In this document: one piece after another, positions 19,705-28,449 of the stretch
Layout of the letters: each line of letters opens with the position of its first letter
How positions within the stretch are numbered: the first letter of the stretch is position 1
The notes under the pieces: model-generated
The model's database searches: none
Told to the model about the DNA's origin: nothing
The model's input: only the letters and a program-made list of their open reading frames with translations
Source of the DNA: Salinicola endophyticus
GTDB taxonomy: Bacteria > Pseudomonadota > Gammaproteobacteria > Pseudomonadales > Halomonadaceae
Assembly (NCBI RefSeq): GCF_003206575.1
Contig: NZ_PZJO01000005.1
Location: 95,476-159,475, forward strand
Length of the DNA stretch: 64,000 bases
Direction: 5' to 3'
Position numbers and translations under genes: made by a program

Positions 19705-20526
19705 ATGGCTAACCCAGCCGATTATCCGCGTGGCGCGCTGCCGCGAGCTCGCAAACGTTTCGGTCAGAACTTCCTGCGCGATGCCGGCGTGATCTCACGC
19801 ATCGTGCGCGCCATCGGGCCGCGTCCGGGGGAGCGCCTGGTCGAGATCGGCCCGGGGCAGGGCGCTCTGACCGAACCGCTGCTCCAGGCCGCCGGTGCGC
19901 TCGAGGTGATCGAACTCGACCGTGATCTGATCCCTGGGCTGCGGGTGCAGTTCTTCGCCTATCCGGACTTCGTGATCCACGAGGGCGATGCGCTCAAGTT
20001 CGATTTTCCGGCGCTGGCGGCCGAGGATGGCCGCCCGCTGCGGGTGGTCGGCAACCTGCCCTACAACATCTCCACGCCGCTGATCTTCCATCTGCTGGCA
20101 TCGCGCGGCGCCGTAGCCGACATGCACTTCATGCTGCAGAAAGAAGTGGTGGAGCGTCTCGCCGCCGAGCCCGGTGGGCCCGACTGGGGGCGACTGTCGG
20201 TGATGACCCAGTACCACTGCCAGGTGGAGTCGCTGTTCGTGGTGCCGCCGGAAGCCTTCGTGCCGCGGCCCAAGGTCGACTCTGCCATCGTGCGCCTGAC
20301 ACCCCATGCCGAGCTGCCCGTCGTGGCGCACGACGAGGCGCGCTTCGCCGAGATCGTGCGCGATGCCTTCGGCCAGCGGCGCAAAACGCTGCGCAACAAC
20401 CTCAAGGGGCTGGTCGAGGCCAGCGAACTCGAGGCGCTGGGGATCGACCCCGGCCGCCGCCCGCAGACGCTGACGGTGGCGGAGCTGGTCGCCATCGCCA
20501 ACCGGGTCACGGAGCGCGAGGCATGA
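19705..20526 (+). CDS. rsmA: 16S rRNA dimethyladenosine transferase (KsgA)
   Basis: 273 residues from the ATG at 19705; a TTG six bases upstream is an alternative start nearer the AAGGA site (5 rather than 11 bases), so the N-terminus is uncertain by two residues. RsmA dimethylates A1518 and A1519 near the 3' end of 16S rRNA. Signatures: [14 protein letters not shown]-binding [14 protein letters not shown], and catalytic NLPYNIS. Its stop overlaps apaG by four bases. Confidence 0.94.
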   Translation: MANPADYPRGALPRARKRFGQNFLRDAGVISRIVRAIGPRPGERLVEIGPGQGALTEPLLQAAGALEVIELDRDLIPGLRVQFFAYPDFVIHEGDALKFDFPALAAEDGRPLRVVGNLPYNISTPLIFHLLASRGAVADMHFMLQKEVVERLAAEPGGPDWGRLSVMTQYHCQVESLFVVPPEAFVPRPKVDSAIVRLTPHAELPVVAHDEARFAEIVRDAFGQRRKTLRNNLKGLVEASELEALGIDPGRRPQTLTVAELVAIANRVTEREA

Positions 20527-20906
20527 ATGAACTGGCTGCGCAGATCGGGGTCCAGGTCGAGCCCGACTACCGCGCCGACGAGTCGGATCCGGCGCAATCG
20601 CGCTACGTCTTCAGCTATACGGTGACGGTGCACAACCGCTCGACCCGCGAGATCCAGCTGCTGTCGCGCTACTGGAAGATCACCCAGGGCAACGGCAAGG
20701 TGCAGGAGGTGCGTGGCAATGGCGTGGTCGGCAAGCAGCCGGCGATCGCCGCGGGTCACAGTTTCCGCTATACCAGCCGCGCGGTGCTGGCCTCCCCGGT
20801 GGGAGTGATGCAGGGCAGCTACGGCTGCACCGATCTCGCCAGCCAGGAGGCCTTCGAGGTCACCATCGAACCGTTCCGGCTGGCGACCCCCAACCAGGTG
20901 CACTGA
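20523..20906 (+). CDS. apaG: ApaG, Co2+/Mg2+ efflux-associated protein
   Basis: 127 residues, usual length, overlapping rsmA by ATGA. The fibronectin-like ApaG fold is recognised by [27 protein letters not shown] and the GVVGKQPAI segment. The molecular role is not settled; mutants are described as affected in cobalt/magnesium efflux. Confidence 0.93.
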   Translation: MNELAAQIGVQVEPDYRADESDPAQSRYVFSYTVTVHNRSTREIQLLSRYWKITQGNGKVQEVRGNGVVGKQPAIAAGHSFRYTSRAVLASPVGVMQGSYGCTDLASQEAFEVTIEPFRLATPNQVH

Positions 20907-20957
20907 GCTGCGCCGGGTGCCGACCCGTTCATCCCGGAGGGCTCCCCAGCCCTCGAC

Positions 20958-21104
20958 CTAGGGTTTGTACGAAAAGTCAGCGAGCGAAGACAAGACAAGG
21001 CAAAAATCGGCGAAAACGCGGAATTTACGGGGTGTAAATGAGCATTTTGAGCTGATTTTTAACGCCGTATTGCCGAGCGCAGGTAGTTTTCGTACAAAGC
21101 CTAG
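20958..21104. repeat. 147-base MITE-like fold-back element (copy 2)
   Basis: The ends are inverted repeats: CTAGGGTTTGTACGAAAA (20958-20975) against TTTTCGTACAAAGCCTAG (21087-21104), one mismatch in 18. Further inside, AAAAATC and GATTTTT also pair, and the centre is a hairpin TTTAC-GGGGT-GTAAA near 21024-21038. GC content is much lower than in the genes around it. It occupies most of the apaG-apaH gap. No coding capacity; probably a non-autonomous mobile or structured RNA-type repeat. Confidence 0.7.
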
Positions 21105-21131
21105 AACCGACCATCGAGAAGGACGACGACT

Positions 21132-21965
21132 ATGGCCACCTATGCCATCGGCGACCTGCAGGGCTGCTACGCTGAGTTCGACGCACTGCTGTCGCGGCTC
21201 GACTTTTCGCCCTCCCGTGATCGACTGTGGCTGGCCGGCGACCTGGTCAACCGCGGACCCGGTTCGCTCGCCTGCCTGCGCCGGGTGATGGCGCTGGAGG
21301 GCGCTGTGGAGACGGTGCTGGGCAACCACGATCTGCATCTGCTGGCGGTGGCGCGGGGGCACGGCAAGCTCAAGCGCAACGATACCCTGGCCGAGATACT
21401 TGCAGCGCCGGATTGCGACGCCCTGATGGACTGGCTGTGCGCCCAACCTCTGCTGGTCGCCGACTCGGCCCGCAATCGGGTGATGACCCATGCCGGATTG
21501 TTGCCGCAGTGGTCGCTGGCCGAGGCTCGCGAGCTGGCGGCGGAAGCCGAGGCAGTGTTCGGCGGTGATGCGGTCGATGACTTTCTCGCCGAGATGTACG
21601 GCAACCGGCCGGCGCGCTGGTCGCCGGCGCTGGAGGGGCTGGACCGCCTGCGCAGCATCGTCAATGTCTTTACCCGGATGCGCTTCATCGATGCCGACGG
21701 TACCCTCGACTTCAGCGCCAAGGAGGGGCTGGATAGCGCACCGGCGGGCTTCGCGCCCTGGTTCACCTATCCGCGCCGGCATCCCCGCGAAGCGGATCTC
21801 ACCCTGCTGTTCGGCCACTGGGCCGCGCTGGAGGGGGAAACGCCAGGGGCCCGTGTGCGCGCCGAAGCCCTGGACACCGGCTGTGTCTGGGGCGGCTCGC
21901 TCACGGCGCTCGATCTCGACAGCGGCGAGCGTATCGCCGAACCGTCGCATCAGATGCGACGCTGA
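21132..21965 (+). CDS. apaH: Symmetrical bis(5'-nucleosyl)-tetraphosphatase
   Basis: 277 residues. ApaH hydrolyses Ap4A to two ADP. The metallophosphatase motifs are complete: GDLQGCYAEF (GDxxG), GDLVNRGPGS (GDxxxRG) and GNHDLHLL (GNHD). GAAGGA lies about 10 bases before the ATG. The fold-back repeat separates it from apaG, with which it is often directly adjacent. Confidence 0.94.
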   Translation: MATYAIGDLQGCYAEFDALLSRLDFSPSRDRLWLAGDLVNRGPGSLACLRRVMALEGAVETVLGNHDLHLLAVARGHGKLKRNDTLAEILAAPDCDALMDWLCAQPLLVADSARNRVMTHAGLLPQWSLAEARELAAEAEAVFGGDAVDDFLAEMYGNRPARWSPALEGLDRLRSIVNVFTRMRFIDADGTLDFSAKEGLDSAPAGFAPWFTYPRRHPREADLTLLFGHWAALEGETPGARVRAEALDTGCVWGGSLTALDLDSGERIAEPSHQMRR

Positions 21966-21985
21966 ATCCATCTCAGAGGGCGTAC

Positions 21986-22312
21986 ATGCCACACCCATTC
22001 GAACATCTCGATGCCGACACGCTCATCCAGTGGCTGGGCGAGGGTCGCACCCTGACCCTGGTCGATATCCGCGATCCGCTGAGCTTCGCCCAGGGGCACA
22101 TTCCCGGCAGTCGCCATCTGGACAACACCAGTGCCGCCAAGCTGGTCGAGCAGACACCCCCCGCACAGCCGCTGGTGGTAGTCTGCTACCACGGCCACTC
22201 CAGCCAGCAGGCCGCCGCCTGGCTCGCCGGTCAGGGCTTCAGCGAGGTCTACAGTCTGGATGGCGGCTTCGTCGACTGGGCGCATCGCCATCCTGAACGG
22301 GTCAGCCGATAG
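21986..22312 (+). CDS. glpE: Thiosulfate sulfurtransferase GlpE
   Basis: 108 residues, a single rhodanese domain. The active-site loop is [14 protein letters not shown] with catalytic Cys67, as in E. coli GlpE. The enzyme moves sulfane sulfur from thiosulfate to cyanide or thioredoxin. It lies 20 bases after apaH and 8 before cca, so all three are probably one transcript. Confidence 0.92.
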   Translation: MPHPFEHLDADTLIQWLGEGRTLTLVDIRDPLSFAQGHIPGSRHLDNTSAAKLVEQTPPAQPLVVVCYHGHSSQQAAAWLAGQGFSEVYSLDGGFVDWAHRHPERVSR

Positions 22313-22320
22313 GAGGCGTC

Positions 22321-23457
22321 ATGCACGCTGGCAACGATCCCTGTCTCGACGGTCTCGAGGTCTATCTGGTCGGCGGCGCGGTGCGCGATGCCCGGTTGGG
22401 CTGGCCGGTCGGCGACCGCGACTGGGTGGTGGTCGGTGCCAGCGTCGAGCAGATGCGCCAGCGCGGCTTCCAGCCGGTGGGGCGCGACTTCCCGGTATTC
22501 CTGCATCCGCAGACCCATGAGGAGTACGCGCTGGCGCGCACCGAGCGCAAGCGCGGTCACGGCTATACCGGTTTCGAGGTTCACGCCAGCCCCGATGTCA
22601 CGCTGGAGGCGGATCTGGCGCGGCGGGATTTCACCATCAATGCCATGGCCGAGGGTGCCGACGGCGAGCTGGTCGACCCCTACGGTGGGCGCGACGACCT
22701 CGAGGCCCGGCTGCTGCGCCACGTGTCGCCGGCGTTCGTCGAGGACCCGCTGCGGGTGCTGCGTGCGGCGCGCTTTCTCGCCCGCTATCGTCACCTGGGG
22801 TTCGCCATCGCTGGCGAGACCCTGGCGCTGATGCGTCAGCTCGTGGCGGGCGGCGAGATCGCGCACCTGGTCGCTGAGCGCGTCTGGACCGAGACGGAAA
22901 AGGCCCTGGCTGAGGCCGACCCCGAGGCTTATTTCGAGACCCTGCAGGCGTGCGGCGCGCTGGCGGTGCTGATGCCGCCGCTGGCCGACGATATCTTGGC
23001 GGCGTCCCTGGCGCGGCTGGAGAGCGTACCGAACGATCTCGCCGAGCCGGCGGTCTGGCGCTGGGCGCGCCTCGGTGAGCATCTCGCGGCTGATGACCAG
23101 CGCGCGCTCAATGACGCCGTCAAGGCCCCCAACCGCTACCGTGACGCCATGCGCCAGGCGGCGCTCACCCGCGAGCTACGCCAGCGCTGTGACCATGCCG
23201 ACTCGCGTGCCGGAGAGATCATGCGCTGGCTCGACGGTATCGACGCCTGGCGTCGGCCCGAACGCCTCGATCCGCTGCTGGCGCTGATCGCCCACGAAGC
23301 CCCGGCGCTGGCCAATGATCTCGCCCTGGCCTGGCGGCTGGCGTCCCAGATCCTGCCCCAGGCGCTGCTCGACGAGGGCCTGCGTGGGCCGCAGCTGGGT
23401 CAGGAGCTGGCCCGGCGGCGAGAGCAGACCATCCGCGAGGCGCTGGAGACGGCGTAG
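22321..23457 (+). CDS. cca: CCA tRNA nucleotidyltransferase
   Basis: 378 residues with a strong AGGAGG site before the ATG. Class II nucleotidyltransferase motifs are clear: [43 protein letters not shown] and [14 protein letters not shown]. The enzyme builds or repairs the 3' CCA of tRNAs. E. coli Cca (412) has an HD phosphohydrolase domain in its C-terminal part; I see no HD signature here, so this is probably a transferase-only form. Last gene of the lptD run, followed by a terminator. Confidence 0.92.
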   Translation: MHAGNDPCLDGLEVYLVGGAVRDARLGWPVGDRDWVVVGASVEQMRQRGFQPVGRDFPVFLHPQTHEEYALARTERKRGHGYTGFEVHASPDVTLEADLARRDFTINAMAEGADGELVDPYGGRDDLEARLLRHVSPAFVEDPLRVLRAARFLARYRHLGFAIAGETLALMRQLVAGGEIAHLVAERVWTETEKALAEADPEAYFETLQACGALAVLMPPLADDILAASLARLESVPNDLAEPAVWRWARLGEHLAADDQRALNDAVKAPNRYRDAMRQAALTRELRQRCDHADSRAGEIMRWLDGIDAWRRPERLDPLLALIAHEAPALANDLALAWRLASQILPQALLDEGLRGPQLGQELARRREQTIREALETA

Positions 23458-23587
23458 ACAAGGGGCAGCGAGGTGAAGGGGCCTTCGCGCCAGCCACCTC
23501 ACCCTCGGCGCGCGCTCATTCCCCTCTCGCTTCAGCCCTCGCTCCTCGGAGACGCGCCCCCTCCCGGATGCCCACTGCCAGACGACA

Positions 23588-23619
23588 ACGCCCGCGGCGA
23601 TCACTCGCCGCGGGCGTTT
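23588..23619. terminator. Rho-independent terminator
   Basis: Stem CGCCCGCGGCGA and TCGCCGCGGGCG around a TCAC loop, followed by TTT on the plus strand. It lies between the convergent cca and gntP genes. Confidence 0.8.
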
Positions 23620-23636
23620 GACGTGGTGGCGCCGGT

Positions 23637-24983
23637 CTAGACGAACAGGCCCACGATCAGTGCCATCACCAGACCCGTCAGGCCGATGATGGTCTCCATC
23701 ACGGTCCAGCTCTTCAGGGTCTGCGCTTCGGTCAGGCCGAAGTAGCGGTTGACCAGCCAGAACCCGGAGTCGTTGACGTGGCTCAGCACGGTGGCCCCCG
23801 AGGCGATCGCGATCACGATCAGGCCGAGCACCGGACCCGACAGGCCCAGGGTCGAGATGACCGGTGCCATCAGGCCGGCAGCGGTGATCATGGCCACGGT
23901 GGCGGAGCCCTGGATCACGCGCACGGCGGTGGAGATCAGGAACGCCAGCAGAATCGGCGGCAGCGCGCTCTCGGCCATGATGTCGCCCATCACGCCGCCG
24001 ACCCCGGAGTCGATCAGCACCTGCTTGAACACGCCGCCAGCCCCGGTGACCAGGATGATGATGCCGGCTGGCTCGAGGGCCTTGGTGGCAACCTCCATCA
24101 CCTGCTCTCGGGTCATGCCGCGGCGTGTGCCCAGGCAGGTGAAGGCGAGCAGGGTGGCCAGGGTCAGCGCCACGAAGGGGTGGCCGAGGAAGGTCAGTGC
24201 AGCCAGCACCGGACTGTCCGCCGGCAGAATCACGCCGGAGACGGTGTTGAGCACGATCAGCGCCAGCGGCAGCAGAATGATCGCCAGAATCAGCTTGAAG
24301 CTGGGCAGATCGCGGGTGTCGGCCGGCTCCTTGGGCAGCTCCATGTAGTCGGGAATCTGGGCGTCGATACGCTTGGCGATCCAGCGTCCGAACAGCGGCC
24401 CGGCGATGATCATGGCGGGCAGGCCGCAGATGGCGCCGAACAGGATCACGTAGCCGAGGTCGGCTCCGATCAGCTTGGCCACCGCGATCGGGCCCGGTGT
24501 CGGCGGAATGAACGAGTGGGTGACCGCGAGCCCGGCGAGTAGCGGAATGCCGTAATAGAGCAGCGAGCGTCCGGTACGCCGGGTCAGGGCATAGATCAGC
24601 GGCACCAGGATGATGAAGGCGACGTCGAGAAACACCGGAATCGCGACGAGGAAACCGGTGACCCCCATCGCCCACTGCGAGCGGTTCTCGCCGAACTTGC
24701 CGAGCAGCGTGCTGGCCAGGCGATCGACTCCGCCGGAGACCTCCAGCATCTTGCCGAACATCGCGCCCAGACCGACCACGGTGGCGACGAAGCCGAGCGT
24801 GCCGCCCATGCCTTTCTCGATGGTGTTCAGCAGCTCCTCGACGCCCATGCCGGTCGCCAGACCCACGACACCGCTGACCACCAGCAGCGCCACGAAGGCG
24901 TGCAGGCGCAGACGCATGACCAGGTAAAGAAGGACGATGATGCTCCCCAGCGCGGCGAGGATCAGAGAGGTGGGACTGTCCAT
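23637..24983 (-). CDS. gntP: Gluconate:H+ symporter, GntP family
   Basis: 448 residues with about 12 membrane segments. Family motifs include PVFLDVAFIILVPL, THSFIPPTPGP and SHVNDSGFW near the C-terminus. The protein imports gluconate with protons. The neighbouring gntK and gntR genes support gluconate as substrate. A GntR-type operator lies about 165 bases upstream of its ATG. Confidence 0.93.
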   Translation of the reverse strand: MDSPTSLILAALGSIIVLLYLVMRLRLHAFVALLVVSGVVGLATGMGVEELLNTIEKGMGGTLGFVATVVGLGAMFGKMLEVSGGVDRLASTLLGKFGENRSQWAMGVTGFLVAIPVFLDVAFIILVPLIYALTRRTGRSLLYYGIPLLAGLAVTHSFIPPTPGPIAVAKLIGADLGYVILFGAICGLPAMIIAGPLFGRWIAKRIDAQIPDYMELPKEPADTRDLPSFKLILAIILLPLALIVLNTVSGVILPADSPVLAALTFLGHPFVALTLATLLAFTCLGTRRGMTREQVMEVATKALEPAGIIILVTGAGGVFKQVLIDSGVGGVMGDIMAESALPPILLAFLISTAVRVIQGSATVAMITAAGLMAPVISTLGLSGPVLGLIVIAIASGATVLSHVNDSGFWLVNRYFGLTEAQTLKSWTVMETIIGLTGLVMALIVGLFV

Positions 24984-25147
24984 GAGGATGAAAAACCCTT
25001 TGTGAGCGAAGCACCTGCTGGCAGTTGAGGCGCTGGCGGATGTCGCCGCGGACGTGGTGCGTCCAGCACCTGCCGGGGGCGATATCCCGCGGGACGCTAT
25101 GCGCCTTTGGTGGCGTTGTGCTTCGGTGTGGAGTTGGCGAAAATGGA

Positions 25148-25162
25148 TGTTACCGGTAACAG
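25148..25162. promoter_or_regulatory. GntR operator
   Basis: ATGTTACCGGTAACA is a near-perfect palindrome identical over its core to the E. coli GntR gluconate-repressor site. It lies in the divergent gntP/gntK region, just downstream of the candidate gntP promoter. The LacI-family gene at 26071-27081 should encode its repressor, released by gluconate. Confidence 0.8.
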
Positions 25163-25368
25163 CTCGGCGGCAACAATGCGCCTAAAGGTGTAGAGACAAG
25201 CCGCTCGCTGGTGGTTACGCCTAAGAACGCTTTTCACAACCGCCAGACGACGTGGGCTTATCCGGCGGCAGGGCGTTGCGAGGGGGCTGTGACCCTCTTC
25301 CTGGGCGCTACCCTTGCCATCTCTGGCAAAGCCCCCTCGCTTTGCCCCGCCCCCGGCGCCCTTCGTCA

Positions 25369-25392
25369 GAGGGTTTGTAAACACCCTCTGAG
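25369..25392. repeat. Perfect-stem palindrome in gntP-gntK region
   Basis: CAGAGGGT and ACCCTCTG flank TTGTAAAC. The stem is a perfect eight base pairs. The inverse complement (GAGGGTGTTTAC) also occurs upstream of rsmA near 19629, so it may be one copy of a dispersed motif. It lacks a T tract. Confidence 0.45.
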
Positions 25393-25488
25393 AGGGCATC
25401 ACCCGTTTGCCGGCGGCCATCGGCGCCGAGCGCCGCCGGTAGAACGATTCATCGGCACAACGATTCATCAGCGAAAAGAGTCCGACGC

Positions 25489-26034
25489 ATGAAAACCAAT
25501 CAGGGACATCGCATCGTCGTCATGGGCGTGTCGAGTTGCGGCAAGACCGAAATCGGGCAGCGCCTGGCGGCGCGTCTGGAGGGGCGCTTCCTCGACGGTG
25601 ACGATTACCACTCCGAGGCGAGCGTGGCCAAGATGTCGCGGGGCGAGCCGCTCAACGACGACGACCGCGCCGGCTGGCTCGCCCGGCTGAGCGAGATCCT
25701 GGGGGAGGCGCGTGCGGCGGGCGAGACGCTGGTGGTGGGCTGCTCGTCGCTCAAGCGCCGCTACCGCGACACGCTGCGCGAGGGCGATCCGGCGCTCACT
25801 TTCGTCTACCTGTGCGGCAGCCGCGAGCTGCTGCTCGAACGCATCCAGTCGCGTGAGGATCACTTCTTCAAGGGCGAGGCGATGCTCGACAGCCAGCTCG
25901 CAACGCTGGAAGCCCCCGGCGCCGACGAGGCGGTGACGGTGGATATCGATGCCAGCATCGAGACCGTGGTCGAGCGTGCCGCCGAGGCGCTGACCGAGCG
26001 CTATGCCCATCAGTCCGGCAGCGCGGCCTCCTAG
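25489..26034 (+). CDS. gntK: Gluconokinase
   Basis: 181 residues, usual GntK length. P-loop GVSSCGKT at 13-20, followed by DGDDYHSEASVAKMSRGEPLNDDDR, of which DGDDYH and the N-(K/D) region are the gluconate-binding signature, and a CSSLKRRYRD lid region. It converts gluconate to 6-phosphogluconate in the cytoplasm. It is divergent from gntP and convergent with gntR. Confidence 0.94.
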   Translation: MKTNQGHRIVVMGVSSCGKTEIGQRLAARLEGRFLDGDDYHSEASVAKMSRGEPLNDDDRAGWLARLSEILGEARAAGETLVVGCSSLKRRYRDTLREGDPALTFVYLCGSRELLLERIQSREDHFFKGEAMLDSQLATLEAPGADEAVTVDIDASIETVVERAAEALTERYAHQSGSAAS

Positions 26035-26070
26035 TCAGCTCGAGGGCGCGCTGGGCAAGAACGGGGTGGG

Positions 26071-27081
26071 CTAGCCGATACTGCCGCCGCAGCGCACCTC
26101 GAACCCCAGATCCTCACTGTGCGGCCGGCAGGGCTGGCCGGCGAGGCGCGCCAGCAGGCGCTCGGCGATCACCTCGCCGATTCGCCGGCGGGGTGTCACC
26201 ACCGTGGCCAGTGGCGGTGTCGTCGCTTCCACGATGTCGAGCCCATTGAAGCCGGCCAGGGCGAGGGCGTCGGGCACCGCCAGGCGCCGGCGCTGGCACT
26301 CGAACAGCGCGCCGGCGGCCAGGTCGTCGTTGCAGCAGAACACCGCCTCCAGCGCTGGCCAGCGCTCCAGCATCGACCCCAGCATCTCGCCGCCGAGGCG
26401 ATAGCTCGACGGCTGCGGCGTGGTCAGGCAGGACTCGGTGGAGAGACCGGCGGCGCGCAGCGCCGCCTCCCAGCCTGCCATGCGCAGCTGGGCGCGGTGA
26501 TCCATGCGCGCACCGAGAAAGCCGACCCGGCGGTAGCCGTGGGCGAGAAAGGTCTCCGTCAGCGCCCGGCCGGCGGCGGTCTGATCGAGCCCGACATTGA
26601 TGTCGAGCGGGGTCGGGGTCAGCTCCAGCGTCTCCACCACCGGCACCCCGGCCCGTCGCAGCAGCCGCTCGGCATGCTCCGTATGGCGGGTCCCCGACAG
26701 TACCAGGCCATCCACTCCATAGCCCAGATAGGTGTCGATCAGACGCTCCTCCTCGAGTATCGAGTAGCCGGTATGGCCGATCAGCAGCTGATAGCCGGCG
26801 GCGCGCAGACCCTCCTCGATGCCGCGCTGGATATCCGAGAACACCGCGTTGGAGAGTGACGGGATCAGCAGCGCGACACTGTGACTGCGGCCGCTGGCCA
26901 GCGCCCCGGCGGCGTGATTGGGGATATAGCCGAGCTCGGCGATCGCCGCCTCGATACGCTGGCGCAGCGGTAGCGAGACCCGCTGCGGCTCGCGCAGGGC
27001 GCGCGAGACGGTGATCTTGGTGACCCCGACCCGATCGGCGATATCCTGAAGCGTGACGCGTCCCGAAGCGCGGCGTGGCAT
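26071..27081 (-). CDS. gntR: LacI-family gluconate-utilisation repressor
   Basis: 336 residues. A LacI helix-turn-helix (VTLQDIADRVGVTKITVSRAL) at about 9-29 precedes a periplasmic-binding-protein-like effector domain. Adjacency to gntP/gntK and GntR-type palindromes both in the gntP-gntK region and in front of this gene show it to be the gluconate repressor, probably autoregulated. Confidence 0.88.
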   Translation of the reverse strand: MPRRASGRVTLQDIADRVGVTKITVSRALREPQRVSLPLRQRIEAAIAELGYIPNHAAGALASGRSHSVALLIPSLSNAVFSDIQRGIEEGLRAAGYQLLIGHTGYSILEEERLIDTYLGYGVDGLVLSGTRHTEHAERLLRRAGVPVVETLELTPTPLDINVGLDQTAAGRALTETFLAHGYRRVGFLGARMDHRAQLRMAGWEAALRAAGLSTESCLTTPQPSSYRLGGEMLGSMLERWPALEAVFCCNDDLAAGALFECQRRRLAVPDALALAGFNGLDIVEATTPPLATVVTPRRRIGEVIAERLLARLAGQPCRPHSEDLGFEVRCGGSIG

Positions 27082-27163
27082 GACGATCTCCCCAGCGCGG
27101 CAGCGGCGCCCGACGCTGGCGATCGATAGGGATATCGCGCCCGAGGCGGGTCCGATGAAGATG

Positions 27164-27179
27164 ATGGTTAGCGGTAACT
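27164..27179. promoter_or_regulatory. GntR operator upstream of gntR
   Basis: ATGGTTAGCGGTAACT is a variant of the ATGTTACCGGTAAC palindrome and lies about 83 bases upstream of the gntR ATG. It suggests autoregulation. Confidence 0.65.
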
Positions 27180-27268
27180 TTCGAGCAGACTAGCACGCTG
27201 CCCTGGCGCTGGCTGTGCGGCCATGGTTGTAGCCGATCGGATTGCCGGAGGTGGGGTAGAGCCCGTGC

Positions 27269-28306
27269 TCAAGGGGCGCTATCGCCGATCAGCAGCTCGG
27301 TATCCAGGGTGCGCGAGCGACGCGGTTCGAGATCGAGCAGCATGGCCGCCGCCAGCCGGCCCTTGGCGGTGTTGTCCTGGTGTACCGTGGTCAGTCGCGG
27401 GCGCCGCCGCTGACCTTCGGCGATGCCGTCGAAGCCGGTGATGCGCAGATCCTCCGGCACCCGCAGCCCGCGTCGCTCGGCCAGGTCGATGGCGGTCAGG
27501 GCGATACGATCGGAGAGACAGATGAGGAGGTCCGGGCGTGTCGCCGCAGGCTGGTCGAGCAGCGCGGCGACCACCGGCACGCAGCCTTCGTAGGTGTTCT
27601 GGTCGACGTTCCACAGCGCCACGCTGTCGGGATCGATGGCGGCCTCCGTCAGCGCCTTGAAGATCCCGTCGAGACGCCGCCGGGTGACGGTGAGATCGGC
27701 CGACAGTAGCGCCTCCAGGCCGATCTGGCCCACGTGGGACTGGGTCAGGCGCAGCCCGACGATGGCGACTCGCTGCGGCGGATGGCGCAGGGCGTGGCGA
27801 GCCAGTGCGAGGCTGGCCGGGTAGTTGTCGACATGCACCGCCGGGATACCCGGCAGATCGATGTCGATGGCCACCGCGGGGCGATCCGCGATCAGGTCGA
27901 GGATGCGCGAGGAGGCGCCGTGCAGGCCGTAGACAATGACACCGTCGGCCATGTCGACACCGCCGCCGCTCTGCTCCAGGCGTCCCGGCAGCAGCATCAG
28001 CGAGTGGCCGTGCTGATCCAGCTGTGCGGCGACACCGGCGATCAGCTCGCTGGCGACGCTGTCGCTCAGACTGTAGAAGAGGTTTTCCGCCAGCAGCATG
28101 GCGATGATGCCGGAACGGCCGGTGCGCAGCATGCGCCCGCGGGAGTCGGGGCCGTGGTAGCCGAGCGCCGCCGCGGCGGCGAGAATCTCTTCGCGGCGGG
28201 CCTGGGAGAGCTGGTCGGGGCGGTTGAAGGCGTTGGAGACGGTGGCGGCGGAGACGCCAAGACGTGCAGCCACCGTCTTCAGCGTCATGCGCTTGGTTTG
28301 ACTCAC
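27269..28306 (-). CDS. LacI-family regulator of the alpha-glucoside operon
   Basis: 345 residues from a GTG at 28306 (SQTKRMTLKTVAARLGVS); the ATG at 28288 six codons on is an equally possible start, since neither has a clear ribosome site. The HTH is TLKTVAARLGVSAATVSNAFNRP and the rest is a sugar-binding-type effector domain. It is the last gene on the minus strand after the alpha-glucosidase gene, 143 bases behind it. It is the best candidate for binding the CTTAA(A/T)CGTTTAAG palindromes at 35866 and 36047. Confidence 0.82.
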   Translation of the reverse strand: MSQTKRMTLKTVAARLGVSAATVSNAFNRPDQLSQARREEILAAAAALGYHGPDSRGRMLRTGRSGIIAMLLAENLFYSLSDSVASELIAGVAAQLDQHGHSLMLLPGRLEQSGGGVDMADGVIVYGLHGASSRILDLIADRPAVAIDIDLPGIPAVHVDNYPASLALARHALRHPPQRVAIVGLRLTQSHVGQIGLEALLSADLTVTRRRLDGIFKALTEAAIDPDSVALWNVDQNTYEGCVPVVAALLDQPAATRPDLLICLSDRIALTAIDLAERRGLRVPEDLRITGFDGIAEGQRRRPRLTTVHQDNTAKGRLAAAMLLDLEPRRSRTLDTELLIGDSAP

Positions 28307-28449
28307 GGTCGCACGCGTGGGATGGGATGCCGCGTCGTGCGCTGCTGGCGCCGTGTAGCGATGGCCGTGGCCGGGGGCATAGGTGAGTCTCCTCGTCGGG
28401 GATCGGATGGCGGCCAGGGCAGCGGCCGCCATCCCGCCTTGGGCTTTGC

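Larger units (their letters stand above)
24984..25488. other. gntP-gntK divergent intergenic region
   Basis: 505 bases without a convincing gene. It includes the GntR operator at 25148-25162, a candidate minus-strand -35 TTGTCT near 25195, a low-complexity CCCC-rich tract around 25310-25360, and the palindrome at 25369-25392. A minus-strand frame of 123 residues crosses it, but it also crosses the operator and has no ribosome site. Confidence 0.5.

Noticed and set aside
25097-25468. 123-residue minus-strand frame in the gntP-gntK gap
   Set aside because: It crosses the GntR operator and a palindrome, lacks a ribosome site and starts inside the gntK leader.
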